From: Sequoia sempervirens
Lineage: Eukaryota; Streptophyta; Pinopsida; Cupressales; Cupressaceae
Direction of reading: 5' to 3'
DNA: 64,000 nt
Assembly (NCBI GenBank): GCA_007258455.2
Contig: VDFB02373365.1
Location: forward strand, 220,566,552 to 220,630,551
The position numbers and the translations under genes are program-made. Of the stretch, positions 23,235-34,466 are shown piece after piece. The notes under the pieces are model-generated. The model did no database searches. It was not told where the DNA came from and was given only the letters and a program-made list of their open reading frames with translations. Numbering within the stretch: position 1 is the first letter of the stretch; each line of letters begins with the position of its first letter.

Positions 23235-24693
23235 TGAAACATAGAAAAAGAGGGTTCACCCCAAATGGGATTAATCAAATGGAGGAACCCAATTTTTTTG
23301 CTATTTGTTTCACTCAATTATGAGATAAATGCATAATTAACAATAAAAAAAAGAAAAGAAAACTAACTATTATAAACACAAAAAGGAAGGTTTTTAGATG
23401 CTGAAATGATGTGTACCTTTTGGAAAAAGTGATGTTTTAGGCCTCACTGAGGACTCATTCGCCCAGTGTTGAATGGGTACTTGTTAGGGTTCTAGAAAAT
23501 TAGTTTTGGGATCTGGTTCTTCAATGTCTGCACTCCTAGATCCCAGGTATTTAGCTCCCAAAAGTCAGAAATAATTCTTGTAGCTTAGTTTTCATGATCT
23601 TGCAAGTAAGATGACAACTTTTACAACTTTACAATCTTGACAAATTTTGCAACTTTTATTCTCCACTTGATCTTCAATATAAAACCTATAATTGCACATC
23701 AAGAGAGAAGAAAAAATGTTGATTTTTAGGGAATGGGGATTTTCCTTGGTCAAACCCCATTTTGGTAATTAAACCCTTTAATGAAATAATGCATAAAGGA
23801 AAGATGAATGAACAAAAATGTGTAACAACTCACCAATCCTCAATTGAAACCTTGGAGTACAAATTTGAAACTTAGCATGAAATGGCCTCAATGAGTGTAA
23901 ATCTTGATCATGAACTTGACATAGGATAATGGTTTTGAAGACTTGATTTTGATCACCAATGCTACAACAACACATTAGCTCAACAACATGCATGACTTTG
24001 ACATGATGATATGACCTTTGATTGTTGCAATAAACTCGGCGTTTCGCCGGATGTGGTTTATTCATCGGCGAAACTCGCGGCAAAGGCGATAACGGACGGG
24101 ACTTCTATTACTTGCCGGATGAAGGACTTTCTTCAACAAGGCTTTATTGCCTGCTTTGCTGTTAATTTATTTTCCTGGGAGACTATGTCTGAAACGCGGC
24201 GGCAATAGTCAGGGTAAAAAGCTCGACTGGAAATCTCTGTGAGCAAATGGGTTTCTTCGCCGGTTGGAGACATGGAAAGCGGTTCTGCGGAACAATTTTA
24301 GGGATGCGATAATGCCGTCCCCAGGACACAAAGGCATTTTAATACGGTTTTGCAAAACAGTTCTTGGATACTAACCTAAGACTCGCTCCTAATCCGTCAC
24401 TTTATAATAATAGTATCTAATTCTCCGGAAAATGTCTCCTCGACAGGTAATTAAAGGCCAATTAGCTAGAATCCAAACTCAATTGAATGAAGCCCTAGAT
24501 TAGTGTGAAAGTGTAAAGATACACTTTACAACACCCTAAATAAGGCATCATTAGGTCCATTTTATTAAAAAAGGGTCCTAGACTTAATGTGAATGTGTAA
24601 AACACATTACAACACTAAATCAAGGCAACATTAGGTTCATTTATTGTTAATTATTCCCAAATTAAGGAAAAGGGATACTTTTCCATTACTACA
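23235..24693 (-). repeat. Element C right LTR (5' LTR), with foreign block
   Basis: Matches 16560-18100 up to about 24035 and again from about 24451. Between these, about 500 bp of LTR are replaced by an unrelated block. Hairpin at 23450-23481. Confidence 0.75.
24036..24450. other. GC-richer block of unrelated sequence inside the C LTR
   Basis: Composition changes sharply (CGGCGTTTCGCCGG, CGCGGCGGC), and the sequence is absent from the sister LTR and from D. On the plus strand a frame of about 58 codons ends at TAG about 24208 (VVYSSAKLAAKAITDG, LFSWETMSETRRQ) and is followed by UTR-like sequence. On the minus strand another frame is open over part of it. I recognise neither. It may be a captured gene end or an unrelated insertion. 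Assembly chimerism cannot be excluded. Confidence 0.55.
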
Positions 24694-25139
24694 AACCCTT
24701 CCAATGAAGGGAAAGATAGAGACTAGATTTTCCTCCATAATGAAGTATCATCAAAACCACTAAAGGCTAAAGCTAAAAGAGAATCCAATGACAACAATGC
24801 ACATGTCTCCCCTTAGGAAGAAATAGATCGAATGGTAGATGTGGAATATAGTCCAACTCCATGAGGAAATGAGAAGGAAAAAGTCTCACAAATGAAATAT
24901 CTAAAGAAGAATCATGTACCTTTAAAGATGTCTCATCAAAATTAGGAAGAATCCCAATCAAGGAAGAAACAAGGAAACATGACGAGACTCAAGAATATCC
25001 TCTAAAGAAAAATATGCAAAGAGGAGAGTTACCCCCTCAAGCATGTCCTCCAAACCTATAGAAGAAGAACTAAAAAAAAATCTAAAATACCAAAAATGAA
25101 GCCATCTTGTAACCATAAATTTGAAAAACTAGATCTATC

Positions 25140-25700
25140 CTACTCTATCGAAGTCCTGGAATCCGTGTCAACTATCAACTTTGATGAAGCAGGTAATAGG
25201 GGAATCATCACAAGATTCACAAACCCATTAATAGGAACTCAATTACTCCCCACACTATGAGAAGGGGATCAAGGAACATAATGATCGTGGTCAGGATACA
25301 CCTTAGACTAGTGATTAGCCTCACCCACAACAATAATCTCTCTTGTCTCCTAATGAATGAAAAATGAATTAGATGTGAACTTAACTATTTTTCCTATATA
25401 TGTAATATAATAAATTGAAAGAAGATTATGGGAAATATCAAGAACACAAAGAACATTAGACACAAACCCTATACCCAAGTCAAAATTTCCAACAACAACA
25501 ACATGCACGAACTAATTATTTGCAATCAAGATCCTATCAAAATGTGGTGCTTTAAGAGACCTTGGAATAATGTGATCAAATGAGCAAGAAATATGTTCTT
25601 AAGCACCATAATTAATAATCTAATCATTAGTTCTATCAACATAAGTGGCAATCAATACATGACCCTTTTCTTTCCAATCTCTAGTAGAAAATCTTGCGGA
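25140..25700 (-). pseudogene. Element J protease-like remnant
   Basis: In broken frames one can read GAxEHISCSFDHI (about 25605-25565) and, downstream, GNFDLGIGFVSNVLCVLDIS, the layout of the copia protease (DSGAS-H followed by a V-----VLYVP-type strand). The catalytic Asp codon reads Tyr here. Highly decayed. Confidence 0.45.
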
Positions 25701-26190
25701 TGGGGAATGTGTGAAGTGTCCTCATGTTTGGTAGAAGGAGAGTGTGAACTAGAAGATGAAGAAGGAATGGAAATATCCTTAAGAAGTTTCAACTCATGTA
25801 TTTCCTTCTTATATCAAACCTGTTCACTATGCCCAATCCATTTACAAAAGGTACATGTAGGTTTCTCCTTCTTGGATTTACCTCTATTGACGAGGTGGTG
25901 GAAGTCTCACTAGATTATATCTTAGGCTTGTTCTTTTTCTTCCCTTTTCCCTTAGGTGGTATAGTTATCAATGCATGAGACTTAGGAGTGACATCATTTT
26001 GACTAAGTTTTGATTGTTCCCTAGTCAACCTCTCACAAAAGGCCTCAAATGAAGACATGACAAATGAATCACCTAACCCATCCAAAGTCGACTAAAAGGA
26101 AGTAGAAAAATATGAAAAAACAACTTCCAATTTAGACAAAATTATAAATATGCATTCCTTACTATTTTTCTCTTTCCCACAAATCACTAA

Positions 26191-26536
26191 TTAAGATCTC
26201 AAAGACTTGAACTTAACTAAATAATCCTCAATAGTAGGAAATAAATCAATTGAAAGAGATTCCAATTTTGCTTCTAGTTGTAAAGCTCTCAGATGACTAA
26301 CTGAACCAAAGAGATCCTTATATTTATCCCATACCTCTCTAGGTGTAGTGCACTCCTCAATGTGGAAGAATAAAGTATCAGAAACACACATTGTAATCAA
26401 GCTCATCACCTCATCATATTTTTTCCAATGTGCAAATATTTCATATTCCCTAGTAAAAGTAGGTTGTTCCTCATTCAAAGTAGACCATAATGCCTTAGAG
26501 CAAAGTAATATTTACATCCTCACTTTCCATATATGA
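26191..26536 (-). pseudogene. Element J gag (UBN2-type)
   Basis: The frame contains FAHWKKYDEVMSLITMCVSD, REVWDKYKDLFGS and ALQLEAKLESL, the pattern of the UBN2 gag domain of plant Ty1/copia elements. It ends at a TAA replacing a sense codon at 26193-26191. The reading resumes in the next frame downstream (FEAFCERLTREQSKL, about 26055-26015). Confidence 0.75.
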
Positions 26537-26600
26537 TAATTATTAGGAGTAAAAACCTAAAATCCTAAAGTAGCCATTAGAGCCACAAGCACAAATTTAG

Positions 26601-27147
26601 AAAAAAAGGAAAAATATCTAATAGAAACTCATCTGAAACTTCCAAAATATGATGCACAATTGAAAATGAATCCTCCCCAACAAAGAGAACTTATCCAAAT
26701 GAAAGTATGTATAAGTAATCAATTACATGCTACAAATTGCAAAAAATCAATAGATAATACCTAGGGTTGAATCTAGAAAAAATTTATCAACTGAATGATA
26801 GAGCTCTTAATCACCTTTCCAATTCTGTTGAAATCTCCAAAATCTAACAATATGGTAAAAAGATACGATCTCGGGAGTCCAAAATGGAATCTTCACTTCA
26901 ATCTGCAATAAATGCTATCAAACAAAAAAATACTGAGAAATAAACTCCACCACTACGAAGCATGTTGAATCAGCTTTTCAACAATATCTTGTTTGAAAAA
27001 AATTTCCTCCTAGAGAAAAAGTTATCTTAGTTTGAAAAAAGGGCCCAATTTGGGCACTTGGCTAGGAAAATATGCTGAAAGAATGAAGAAAGTTTTCATT
27101 AATGAGTTGTCATTGACGTTAAGATTACATAATGAATGCCAACATTG
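26601..27147. other. Spacer between elements J and G
   Basis: AT-rich, no gene supported. It probably includes the J leader and flanking sequence. Confidence 0.35.
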
Positions 27148-28416
27148 TGTTAAGGATGATTTTATAAGAGTTATTTTGCAAGAGAGCTTGATCCACACAT
27201 AGAAATAGTTAAGTATTTATGCTAAGTGTCTACATTGACAGATTCAATACACAATGCCCTCCGATAATCTAGTTCACATTTGTTCTCCCTTTTATATTTA
27301 CTTCTACGATTCCAATATGTTGTTCATGGACATTAGTAGCATCTTAATCCAGAATTTTAGTTATTTTAGGTAAGTGGTTTGAAAGATACAAGTAACAAAA
27401 TATAGGCATATAAGGTTTACACAATTTTTTATGTATTAGCTATGACCAAACTAGTCTACACTCCTCTGCGGATTTGAGTTAGACCTTGCAATTTTGGGAG
27501 AATTTTAACAGGTGTTAGTGGAGAATGTTAATGTGTGTTAGTGCATTGAGTTTTCTAGTTGGCATGACATTTTGAGGTCCACGTGCTCTATGGTGATGAA
27601 TAGTTGAAGTATTTTATTTTTAGGTCTTTTTCTTGGCCGACCTAATGTATGTAAAGAGTTGTAGAGATTAAATATATGATGCAAATGTAAGAAGGATCTT
27701 TTATAGGTCCATTCTGACCTATATTACATTTTGTTTAAGCATGAAGTAATTTTGAGTTGGATTTTAGGTCAAGGCACGTTTTGTATGTTTTAGGGCTACA
27801 TTTAATTAGGTCGACCTAATTGATGTTTGTGATGGTGTTTGGTATATATACAATGTTTTCTTTGATTTTGTGGATATCGAATATGAATGTGTACATGATC
27901 CAAATGCAAGTAGCAATGCGAAATATTGCAAAGTTGACCGAATAAGTTGTGAATGTTGAGAAGAGGTGTGTGAATGTAGAGTAGAGCAGAGATTTGTAAT
28001 CCGAGTTGGATAAATTTTATTAGGTCAATGTCTTGAGCCTCAAAGGAATTGAATTTAGCATATTATAGATTCACTTTGTATCAGTTCAAAACTTGGTTGT
28101 GAAGCCACTTATTTCTATCCTTCTTTTCTCTGTGAACAATGAGTTCACTTGGACAGTCAGTCCACCTGGTAGTGAGCCTTTTTGTAATATCTTATAACTG
28201 GTTATAACATATTGTGAGCTAATCCTCACCGTGATTTTTCCATTTTGGATTTTCCATGTAAAATCTTGGTGTTCATGTGTTGTGTGTGTTATGGGTTGTT
28301 CACGCTTTCATTCCTTATAACTGTTAAGTATGATTTGGTAATTGGATGGTTAATAATTGGATGGTTTAATAGAATACTAATTCACCCCCCACTCTCAGTA
28401 TTACAAGTGTTCAACA
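27148..28416 (+). repeat. Element G 5' LTR
   Basis: Ends TGTTCAACA at 28416, two bases before an initiator-Met primer site. The start is set at TGTTAAGG (27148) because it mirrors the end; without a second LTR it is approximate. Confidence 0.5.
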
Positions 28417-28418
28417 AT

Positions 28419-28430
28419 TGGTATTAGAGC
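28419..28430 (+). promoter_or_regulatory. Element G primer-binding site (initiator tRNA-Met)
   Basis: TGGTATTAGAGC differs by one base from the standard plant TGGTATCAGAGC. Confidence 0.8.
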
Positions 28431-28478
28431 TTGGTTCCTTTGAAGAATCTTGACCGCTTTTGGAAGATCTTGGAGATT

Positions 28479-30382
28479 GAACACATGGCTAATAGAAACT
28501 TTCCTATTTCTCCATTGGATACATAGAAGAAGATTGCATGCTTGACAAAAATGGAGAACTCAAAGTTTCTCTTGAAGAGCTTGATAAAATTGAAGATGAA
28601 AAGAGAGATATGAAGGAAAATATTAAAGAAGCAAATGACTACATCAAAAAGTTGAGAGAGAAAATAAAGAAGTTCAGAGAAAGGCATAAGAAGGTTAATG
28701 AACAATTGAAACAAGCAAATGATAACATCACTGACCTAAAAGTGCAAGTGGAAGAAAAAAAAAGAATTGGGGAATGGGTATGTGCAGGATCATGATGGGC
28801 CAAAAAGTAGCAATATGTAAGTGATATGATGGCCCATGTGGCTGATGACTTTTTTTTTTACCCAAAATTGATGAAACAAAAAGGGTTGTTAAAGGAGATT
28901 CTCAGCTTTCCACCAATATAAATTATTCTTTACTTTGAATTTAATAAATTATTATTATTCATTTTTTATTTGAATTATGACTAAAGTCTGATTGATAGGC
29001 TGATTGAAAAACATCTATAACTTTCAAACAATATCACATTTTTTTAATCCAAAACATGTGTCACATTCTATGCTTCACATAATATAAGATTAAAAAAAAA
29101 ATATTGAATTTCATGAATTTTTAACCAAGTTAAGGTGGTCACACATACAAGTTTTTTATATTTTTTAAAAGTTGTAATAAAAATTCATAATTAATTATTT
29201 ACTTGGAAAAAAATTACAAAAAAATATGCATCACATCATGACATGATTCCTCTACTTATATCTAAAATTTTATAAAAAAAATTATCATTTTATTGTGGTT
29301 AGGGTGGGAAGACAAACACCTACTTATTTTTTCCTGAAATTTAAGTACTACTGCATTGAAATTTCAAATTTTCACCAAATAGATTTAAAAAATAAAAATA
29401 AGTGTAGTAGTTTAGAAACTACATTCAATTTGCTACAGATTCTATTCTTACATATTTTTGAAATAATATAGATAACTTATTCAAATTTTTACATCAAGTT
29501 GCCTAACTCTGATTTTTCTAAATTTTTTGCCACTTAAGGGTCTATTTTTTTCATGATGATCCTACACATACCTGAATGTATAAATGTAATGGTGAAAAGA
29601 AAAACTAATGAATGCACAAGGCTTGAACAAGAAGTGGTAAATCTAAGATCATATATGGAGAAAGCAAGGAGTCAGGAGGAAAAATTCAAGAAAAGTTCTA
29701 CAATGCTTGATGAATTAATTGTGTAGGATAGAAAGCATCTAAAGACAAAGGTGGTTTGGGACTTGAAAAAGGAGAAATCTCAAAAGTAAATCAGACACCT
29801 AATGCAAAGAAGACCAGTGAACCAAAGAAGACTAAAGACAAGAAGAACAATGACAAGTTCTGGAATCAAAGAAATAATGCTAGAAGACCCCCTATAAGAC
29901 AACCAAATGCTCAAAGGTACCCATCTTTCAATGGTATTTTTTATTCTTGCAATAAATTTGGACATAGAGTAATGGAATGTAGAAGCAAAATGAATCAAAA
30001 TGTTTCATATTTTACTAGTCAATGCTTTACATGCAAGAAGTTTGGACATAGACCAAATGAATGCAAAATTCAAATGATGAATGCATATAAAGATGGTAGA
30101 ATGATCCAAACTTTCAATTGTTACTACTATACATGCTATGGATTTGGAAACAAGGCTAATCAATTCATATCCAGAATGGATGGAAGGAATAATGCTCAGG
30201 GAAATGTCATATGCAAAAACTGCAATAGACCTAGAAATATTGCTAGATTTTGCAGAAACAAAAATACAAGGAAGAATAATCCAATAAAGAGAAATGAACC
30301 AATTAAAAAGATTGATCTAGTTGAAGTAAATAGGGAAATGGAAAAGCTCTGGAGAAAGAAAGAGGAGCCTAAGAACAAGTAA
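28479..30382 (+). pseudogene. Element G gag: coiled coil plus tandem zinc knuckles
   Basis: The first part (about 28538-28775) is a charged coiled coil (KVSLEELDKIEDEKRD, YIKKLREKIKKFRERHKK). It is cut by a TIR transposon (28777-29573) and resumes (TRLEQEVVNLRSYMEKARSQ, about 29610-29670). The 29756-30382 frame is basic, with four knuckle-like repeats: CNKFGHRVMEC, CKKFGHRPNEC, CYGFGNKANQF (damaged) and CKNCNRPRNIARFC. The product would package element RNA. A stop at about 29725 breaks the frame. Confidence 0.7.
28777..29573. mobile_element. Small non-autonomous TIR transposon in G gag
   Basis: Ends GGTATGTGCAGGATCATGA and (reverse complement) GGTATGTGTAGGATCATCAT, flanked by GAATG at 28772-28776 and 29574-29578. 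The interior is AT-rich and non-coding. Removing it and one GAATG rejoins the gag coiled coil. The superfamily is not assigned. Confidence 0.65.
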
Positions 30383-30875
30383 GAATCAGAGACTACAAAT
30401 GAATCTGTACCACCAGGGCTCCGATGCAGATAACTCCTCTGAGAATTGAACCTAGGCAGTGGCTTAGGGGGAGTAATAACAGATAATCAAATAAACCCCC
30501 TACTAATATGAGGTGCCATGGATTGGCATGAAAACATGTGATGGAGATGGACAGTTTAGATCTTTTGGAGAAGACTTCGAAAGAAAATATGTAATTGTAG
30601 AGATTTACGGAGCGATGTAGGGTTTATTGTTGCACAAAGAAGGGTTTTATCGGCTTTATTGTTTGGCACATTAAATGCAAATTAGGGAAAAATCGAAGGG
30701 TTATATGTACCTACTCTTTTTCGATTTCATTCACTTTTATGCATTTGGAGTGCATAGAGAAACTTGAAGCAATTCAAGAGTTCAAAGGTGATTTGTGAAG
30801 TAGAGCATCCAAACCCTAGTTCTAATTGAGCGAGAAAAAGGTATTTACCATTGTCTAAAAATAGAGTTTTTTTTT
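30383..30875 (+). other. Element G spacer between gag and accessory ORF
   Basis: Non-coding, with a polypurine-like TTAGGGGGAG at about 30463. It may carry the 5' leader of the accessory ORF, or be the scar of a pol deletion. Confidence 0.4.
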
Positions 30876-32528
30876 CAAAGCATTTGAATCAATAGAAATT
30901 GCTACACCTACTGTAGTGAATGTGAGTGAGAAACCCCAACCAAAATTCAAGAAATTCCCCATGAAAATATTTGAGAACAACCCACTCAAATCTTTTTCAA
31001 GTATTCCATACAGGGTTTTTCCTACAAAAGACACTAGGGAATACATCCACAATGGAAGAGTATAACCACAAAATATTTACAAAGGTGTGGAAAGATCAAT
31101 TAATTGGAGATTACAAAATCAAGCAAAAATATGAAAACCTAGTGAAGAAGAAACTAGACATCTGGCAATGGTTTCCATGTTTCATTTATGATGATGAAAC
31201 TAAGTACGTAAAAATGGCATTAAGAAGAGTACATGAAAAGTTCATATGGACTAACATTCCTAGTTTTATATCAAAGGAAGTCATAAGGGAATTTACTAGA
31301 ATATCTCCTACCAGACCTGTACCAGTGTTGAAATATGTAAAGAACAAGGATGTAATGGAGTTAAGTGGATCCACATTTAATCAAAGAGTTCTCACTATGA
31401 ACACTATCTGAAATCCTGCAGTAAGATATGCAACAATGGTCATAGAATACAAGATATATTACACCAACATAAAGAATTCAGTGCCAGCTACAACAATTTG
31501 TGTAGCCTATGAAATGGTGGAAAACATAAATATTATGACTTGTGTGAGCTGCTCCAACAACAAATCTTTGACAACTTGAAGAAAATGAAAGATAAGAAAT
31601 ATCCCTTCAAGTTTGGATCTTTGGTAGTTTGTTTATTGTTCTACTTCTTGAGGGAGCTTTTGGGAAGAAGCAATGTCATATGAGATAAAAGCAGACTGGT
31701 GTCCCACCAAATATTGGAGTATCTATACAACATTGGTGATATGAAAGCTCAAGATGAATCGCTTACTACATTCCTTGCAGTATTCCAAAAGAGAATGCAT
31801 GAAAGGGAGAGGATCCCTAAGTCTGTAGTGGAAAAATATGAGGATGACATTACATTCCTGGTCACAATTGATGAATGTATTATTGAGGTTGTAGAACCTA
31901 GAATAGTCTGGATTCTACCACTTGGATATGAGACCATTGAAAATGAAGTAAATGTTTATGTACACATATTTTTAAAGAGCCCTAAGGACACCACTTAGAA
32001 AATATATGGAAAGTATGAGGAGAAATACATGGAAGTGCATATGGAGTTGAAGAAACCTGAGATAAAGAAGAAGGTGAAAAGGATGATGGATGACCATCTC
32101 AAGGAAAAGGGATTCATAGAAGAACAAAAATGGGTGTTAAGAGAAAAAGCAGAGGGAGAAGCAATCACAATAGGTGGGTCCAACAAACATAGAAGATCTG
32201 GAAGAACTATTTCCACCAATCTCCCCAGTGTTCAAATACCATCTGGATCAGTTTCTACCACCAGTAGAGCTAAGAGAACAAAGACTAGTGCTCCAGTAAT
32301 AGAGGAACCTCAGGTGAAGGAGGCCACAAGGCCTGAAAAGAGAAAGAAAACCACTCTAACAACCCCCACTACTACTACTACCACATAAACAAGAAGAAAA
32401 GAGAAAGCTATAAGAGAAAATAACATGAGTGTGCTATCTGAAGAAGAGGAAGAGGATGAAGGTCCTCCATTGATTCTAAGAAGAATTGGTACAAAGTGTA
32501 GTGTAGAAAAATGTAACCCTTTACATTT
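30876..32528 (+). pseudogene. Element G accessory ORF, same family type as LINE ORF3
   Basis: Opens at about 30881 (ATPTVVNVSEKPQPKFK), shifts frame near 31060, and reads QWFPCFIYDDETKYVK, RRVHEKFIWTNIPSFI and SKEVIREFTRISPT, followed by VKNKDVMELSGSTF. A stop lies near 31409 and frames change at 31550-31700. It then continues with KYPFKFGSLVVC and, in the 31699-31998 frame, ILEYLYNIGDMKAQDE. The C-terminal third is basic and Ser/Thr/Pro-rich (RAKRTKTSAPVIEEP), with a Thr run near 32365 and an acidic run SEEEEEDEG. The EVIREFTRIS motif aligns with EEVIGKATSL in LINE ORF3 and KDRIAEVTGLP in element A. Function unknown. Confidence 0.55.
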
Positions 32529-32935
32529 TCTCACTTGTTTGGGCCCTCCTTAATTAAAATGAACTTAATAATGCCTCAATTTAGTGTTGTCAAATGTACC
32601 TCTTTACATTTACACACTTATTTGGGCCCTCTTAATTAAATTAAGCTTAATTATGCCTTAATTGTCCCTTTAATTCATTTACAAGCCTATTAAATTACAT
32701 TTTTGAAGGGGAAACCTGACAATAATTAATGCCTAAACATAACACGTTACATTGAGCAATGTGTGTTCTAGGTTTATGGACCTGGAACCCATTCACACAT
32801 GGTTGAATGGGTCCTCCCTAGACCATTGGACCTAAATTTAATTTTTTTTTTGGCAGTATTTTGATGTTTTCAAATCCATAACTCAATGTCAGGTTGTGAT
32901 ATTTTAATTTCAAGAAATTAAGGATACATACCTAT
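32497..32935 (+). repeat. LTR fragment H, opposite orientation to D
   Basis: TGTAGTGTAG at 32497, followed by sequence resembling the reverse complement of the B and C LTR ends (ACTTGTTTGGGCCC, then AATTTAGTGTTGT). It is thus a plus-oriented LTR start. A ~50-bp internal near-repeat occurs (32509-32560 and about 32594-32640), and a type 1 hairpin at 32783-32815. It merges with the D LTR without a clear boundary near 32935. Confidence 0.5.
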
Positions 32936-34451
32936 GATAAGGTGGAAAATAGGGTTTACCAAAATCAAAATGATAGACCAATAATTCTCCACCTTAAATT
33001 ATGTGATTTTGTGTGTGATATATAGTGCAACTAACAATAAAAAAAATAACCCTAACTATTATAGCAACTATGAGGGAATTTTTACAGCTCAAAGTGATGT
33101 GTACCTTGTTGCAAGATACCTTTTTTTAGGTCACAAAGGACTCATTCAACTTTAGTGGTGAATGGGTCCCTGTTAGGGCTCTTGAAACTAAGATCTGGGT
33201 TCTTCTCTTTGATTTCTACACTCACAGATCCTCAGTTGTTAGCTCTTGAAAACCTGTAACAAATTATGTAGCCTAGGTTCTATGTTCTTCTGCTATGAAT
33301 GACAACTTTGCAATATGACAACTTTGAGGATTTTGCTTCCAATTTCTTCTCCACTTGATCTTCAACCTATAAATCTACAAACACACATTCAAGGGAAGAA
33401 AAACTTGTTGACTGCTAGTGAATAGGGTTTTTCCTAAGTCAAACCCCTTGTAGGTAATTAAACCAAATTATGAAATAATAAAATGAAGCATGAACATGAA
33501 ATGATGAAATGTTGATACCTTGGAAGTTGACTTGGAGTATAAACATGTAAACTAACATGTAGTGGCAATGAATAATGTAGATATTGATCTCAAATAAGAT
33601 GTGTCACAATGCTTACAAGTAGATCTTCAATGCTACATCAACTATCTTAGCTCTACAACATGCTTGAATGCACTATGCCTTAGACATGATGGAATGATCT
33701 TGAATTGTTGCAATAAACTCTTGAATAATCTACCTTAGAATGCCTTTGAAATGCTCTTGAAGTGCTCTATAATGCTCTTGTGAATTTAATCTTATGATAA
33801 CTTGAAATTTCTAGGAGAAACAATGTCAATTAACCCCATATTTATACTAAATTTAGAGATTAACCCCGAAATCCAAAGAATTCAAGCTGACACCAGATCT
33901 AGAATAGAAAATCATTAGAATCTGACCAAAATTAAATTAAAAAATAGGTTTCCTACTCAAGGAGGACCCATTCACCACTAAAGATGAATGGGTCCTGGCA
34001 CAAGTTTCTAGGAGCTTGCTTCGGGAGGGTGAAAGAACATCCCCCTATGTGGAGAGGACCCATTCACCACTAAAGGTGAATGGATCCTGCCACCATTTTT
34101 TAGGACCTTAATTTTTCCAAATTTAATGTTATGCAATTTGAATACTGGGTGTTAGGATGGAACCATGGAGGGTGTCATAAATAAGGCTTAAATTTGAATT
34201 AAAGGGGCTAATTAAGCTCAATTAATCATAATTAATTAATGAGACCCTAGATGAGTGTGAAAGTGTGTTACAACACTTTACAACACCTTAAAGAGGGTAC
34301 AAATTAGGTAAATTTTATTAATAAGGGGCCCAAGATTAATGTGAATATGTACAACACATTACAACACTAAACCTAGGCAAAAATTAGGTTAATTCAATGA
34401 CAATTATTCCCAAATTAAGTAAGGAAAAGGGATACTTTTTCTGTTACTACA
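32936..34451 (-). repeat. Element D left LTR (3' LTR)
   Basis: Similar to the C LTR from about 33090, ending CTGTTACTACA at 34451. Hairpins at 33137-33170, 33963-33996 and 34054-34087. The left boundary is approximate. Confidence 0.65.
33963..33996. repeat. Type 1 hairpin module, perfect arms
   Basis: AGGACCCATTCA ... TGAATGGGTCCT, 12-bp arms. A second one lies at 34054-34087, about 90 bp away. Confidence 0.75.
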
Positions 34452-34466
34452 TTTTTCCCCCACTTT
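34452..34466 (-). promoter_or_regulatory. Element D polypurine tract
   Basis: Minus strand AAAGTGGGGGAAAAA directly before the LTR, identical to that of element C. Confidence 0.7.

Larger units (their letters stand above)
16560..24693 (-). mobile_element. Element C: non-autonomous Ty3/gypsy-like LTR retrotransposon
   Basis: Two direct LTRs (16560-18100 and 23235-24693) share TGAAACATAG at the left and end in ACTACA. The minus-strand order is 5' LTR (right), primer site, Pro-rich gag, knuckle, protease-like region, long non-coding block, polypurine tract, 3' LTR (left). No RT, RNase H or integrase motif is visible on either strand, so the element must borrow them. The flanks AATCC (16555-16559) and AACCC (24694-24698) are a near-match 5-bp target duplication. 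It sits inside copia-derived element J. Confidence 0.8.
24694..26600 (-). mobile_element. Element J (Ty1/copia-derived), 5' coding part
   Basis: Continuation of the J element split by C. Contains gag (26536-26191), a basic linker and protease-like remnants. No integrase or RT is seen between the protease remnant and the C insertion or beyond it, so J also lacks most of pol. No 5' LTR or initiator-Met primer site could be fixed at 26600-27147. Confidence 0.55.
27148..32496 (+). mobile_element. Element G: plus-strand LTR element with gag and accessory ORF, no pol
   Basis: Order: LTR, initiator-Met primer site, coiled-coil/zinc-knuckle gag, about 0.5 kb of non-coding DNA, accessory ORF. No protease, integrase or RT is present. 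The 3' LTR is missing; an LTR fragment (H) of a different family abuts at 32497. The gag type (coiled coil followed by several knuckles) and primer favour a Ty1/copia origin. Confidence 0.6.

Noticed and set aside
24011..24208. The 65-codon ORF spanning the foreign block as a real gene
   Set aside because: Its first codons are LTR sequence, so the ATG is accidental. Only the part from about 24036 may derive from a gene, and it is not identified.
32310..32534. Ser/Val-rich minus-strand ORF
   Set aside because: It is antisense to the Thr-run and acidic tail of the G accessory ORF.
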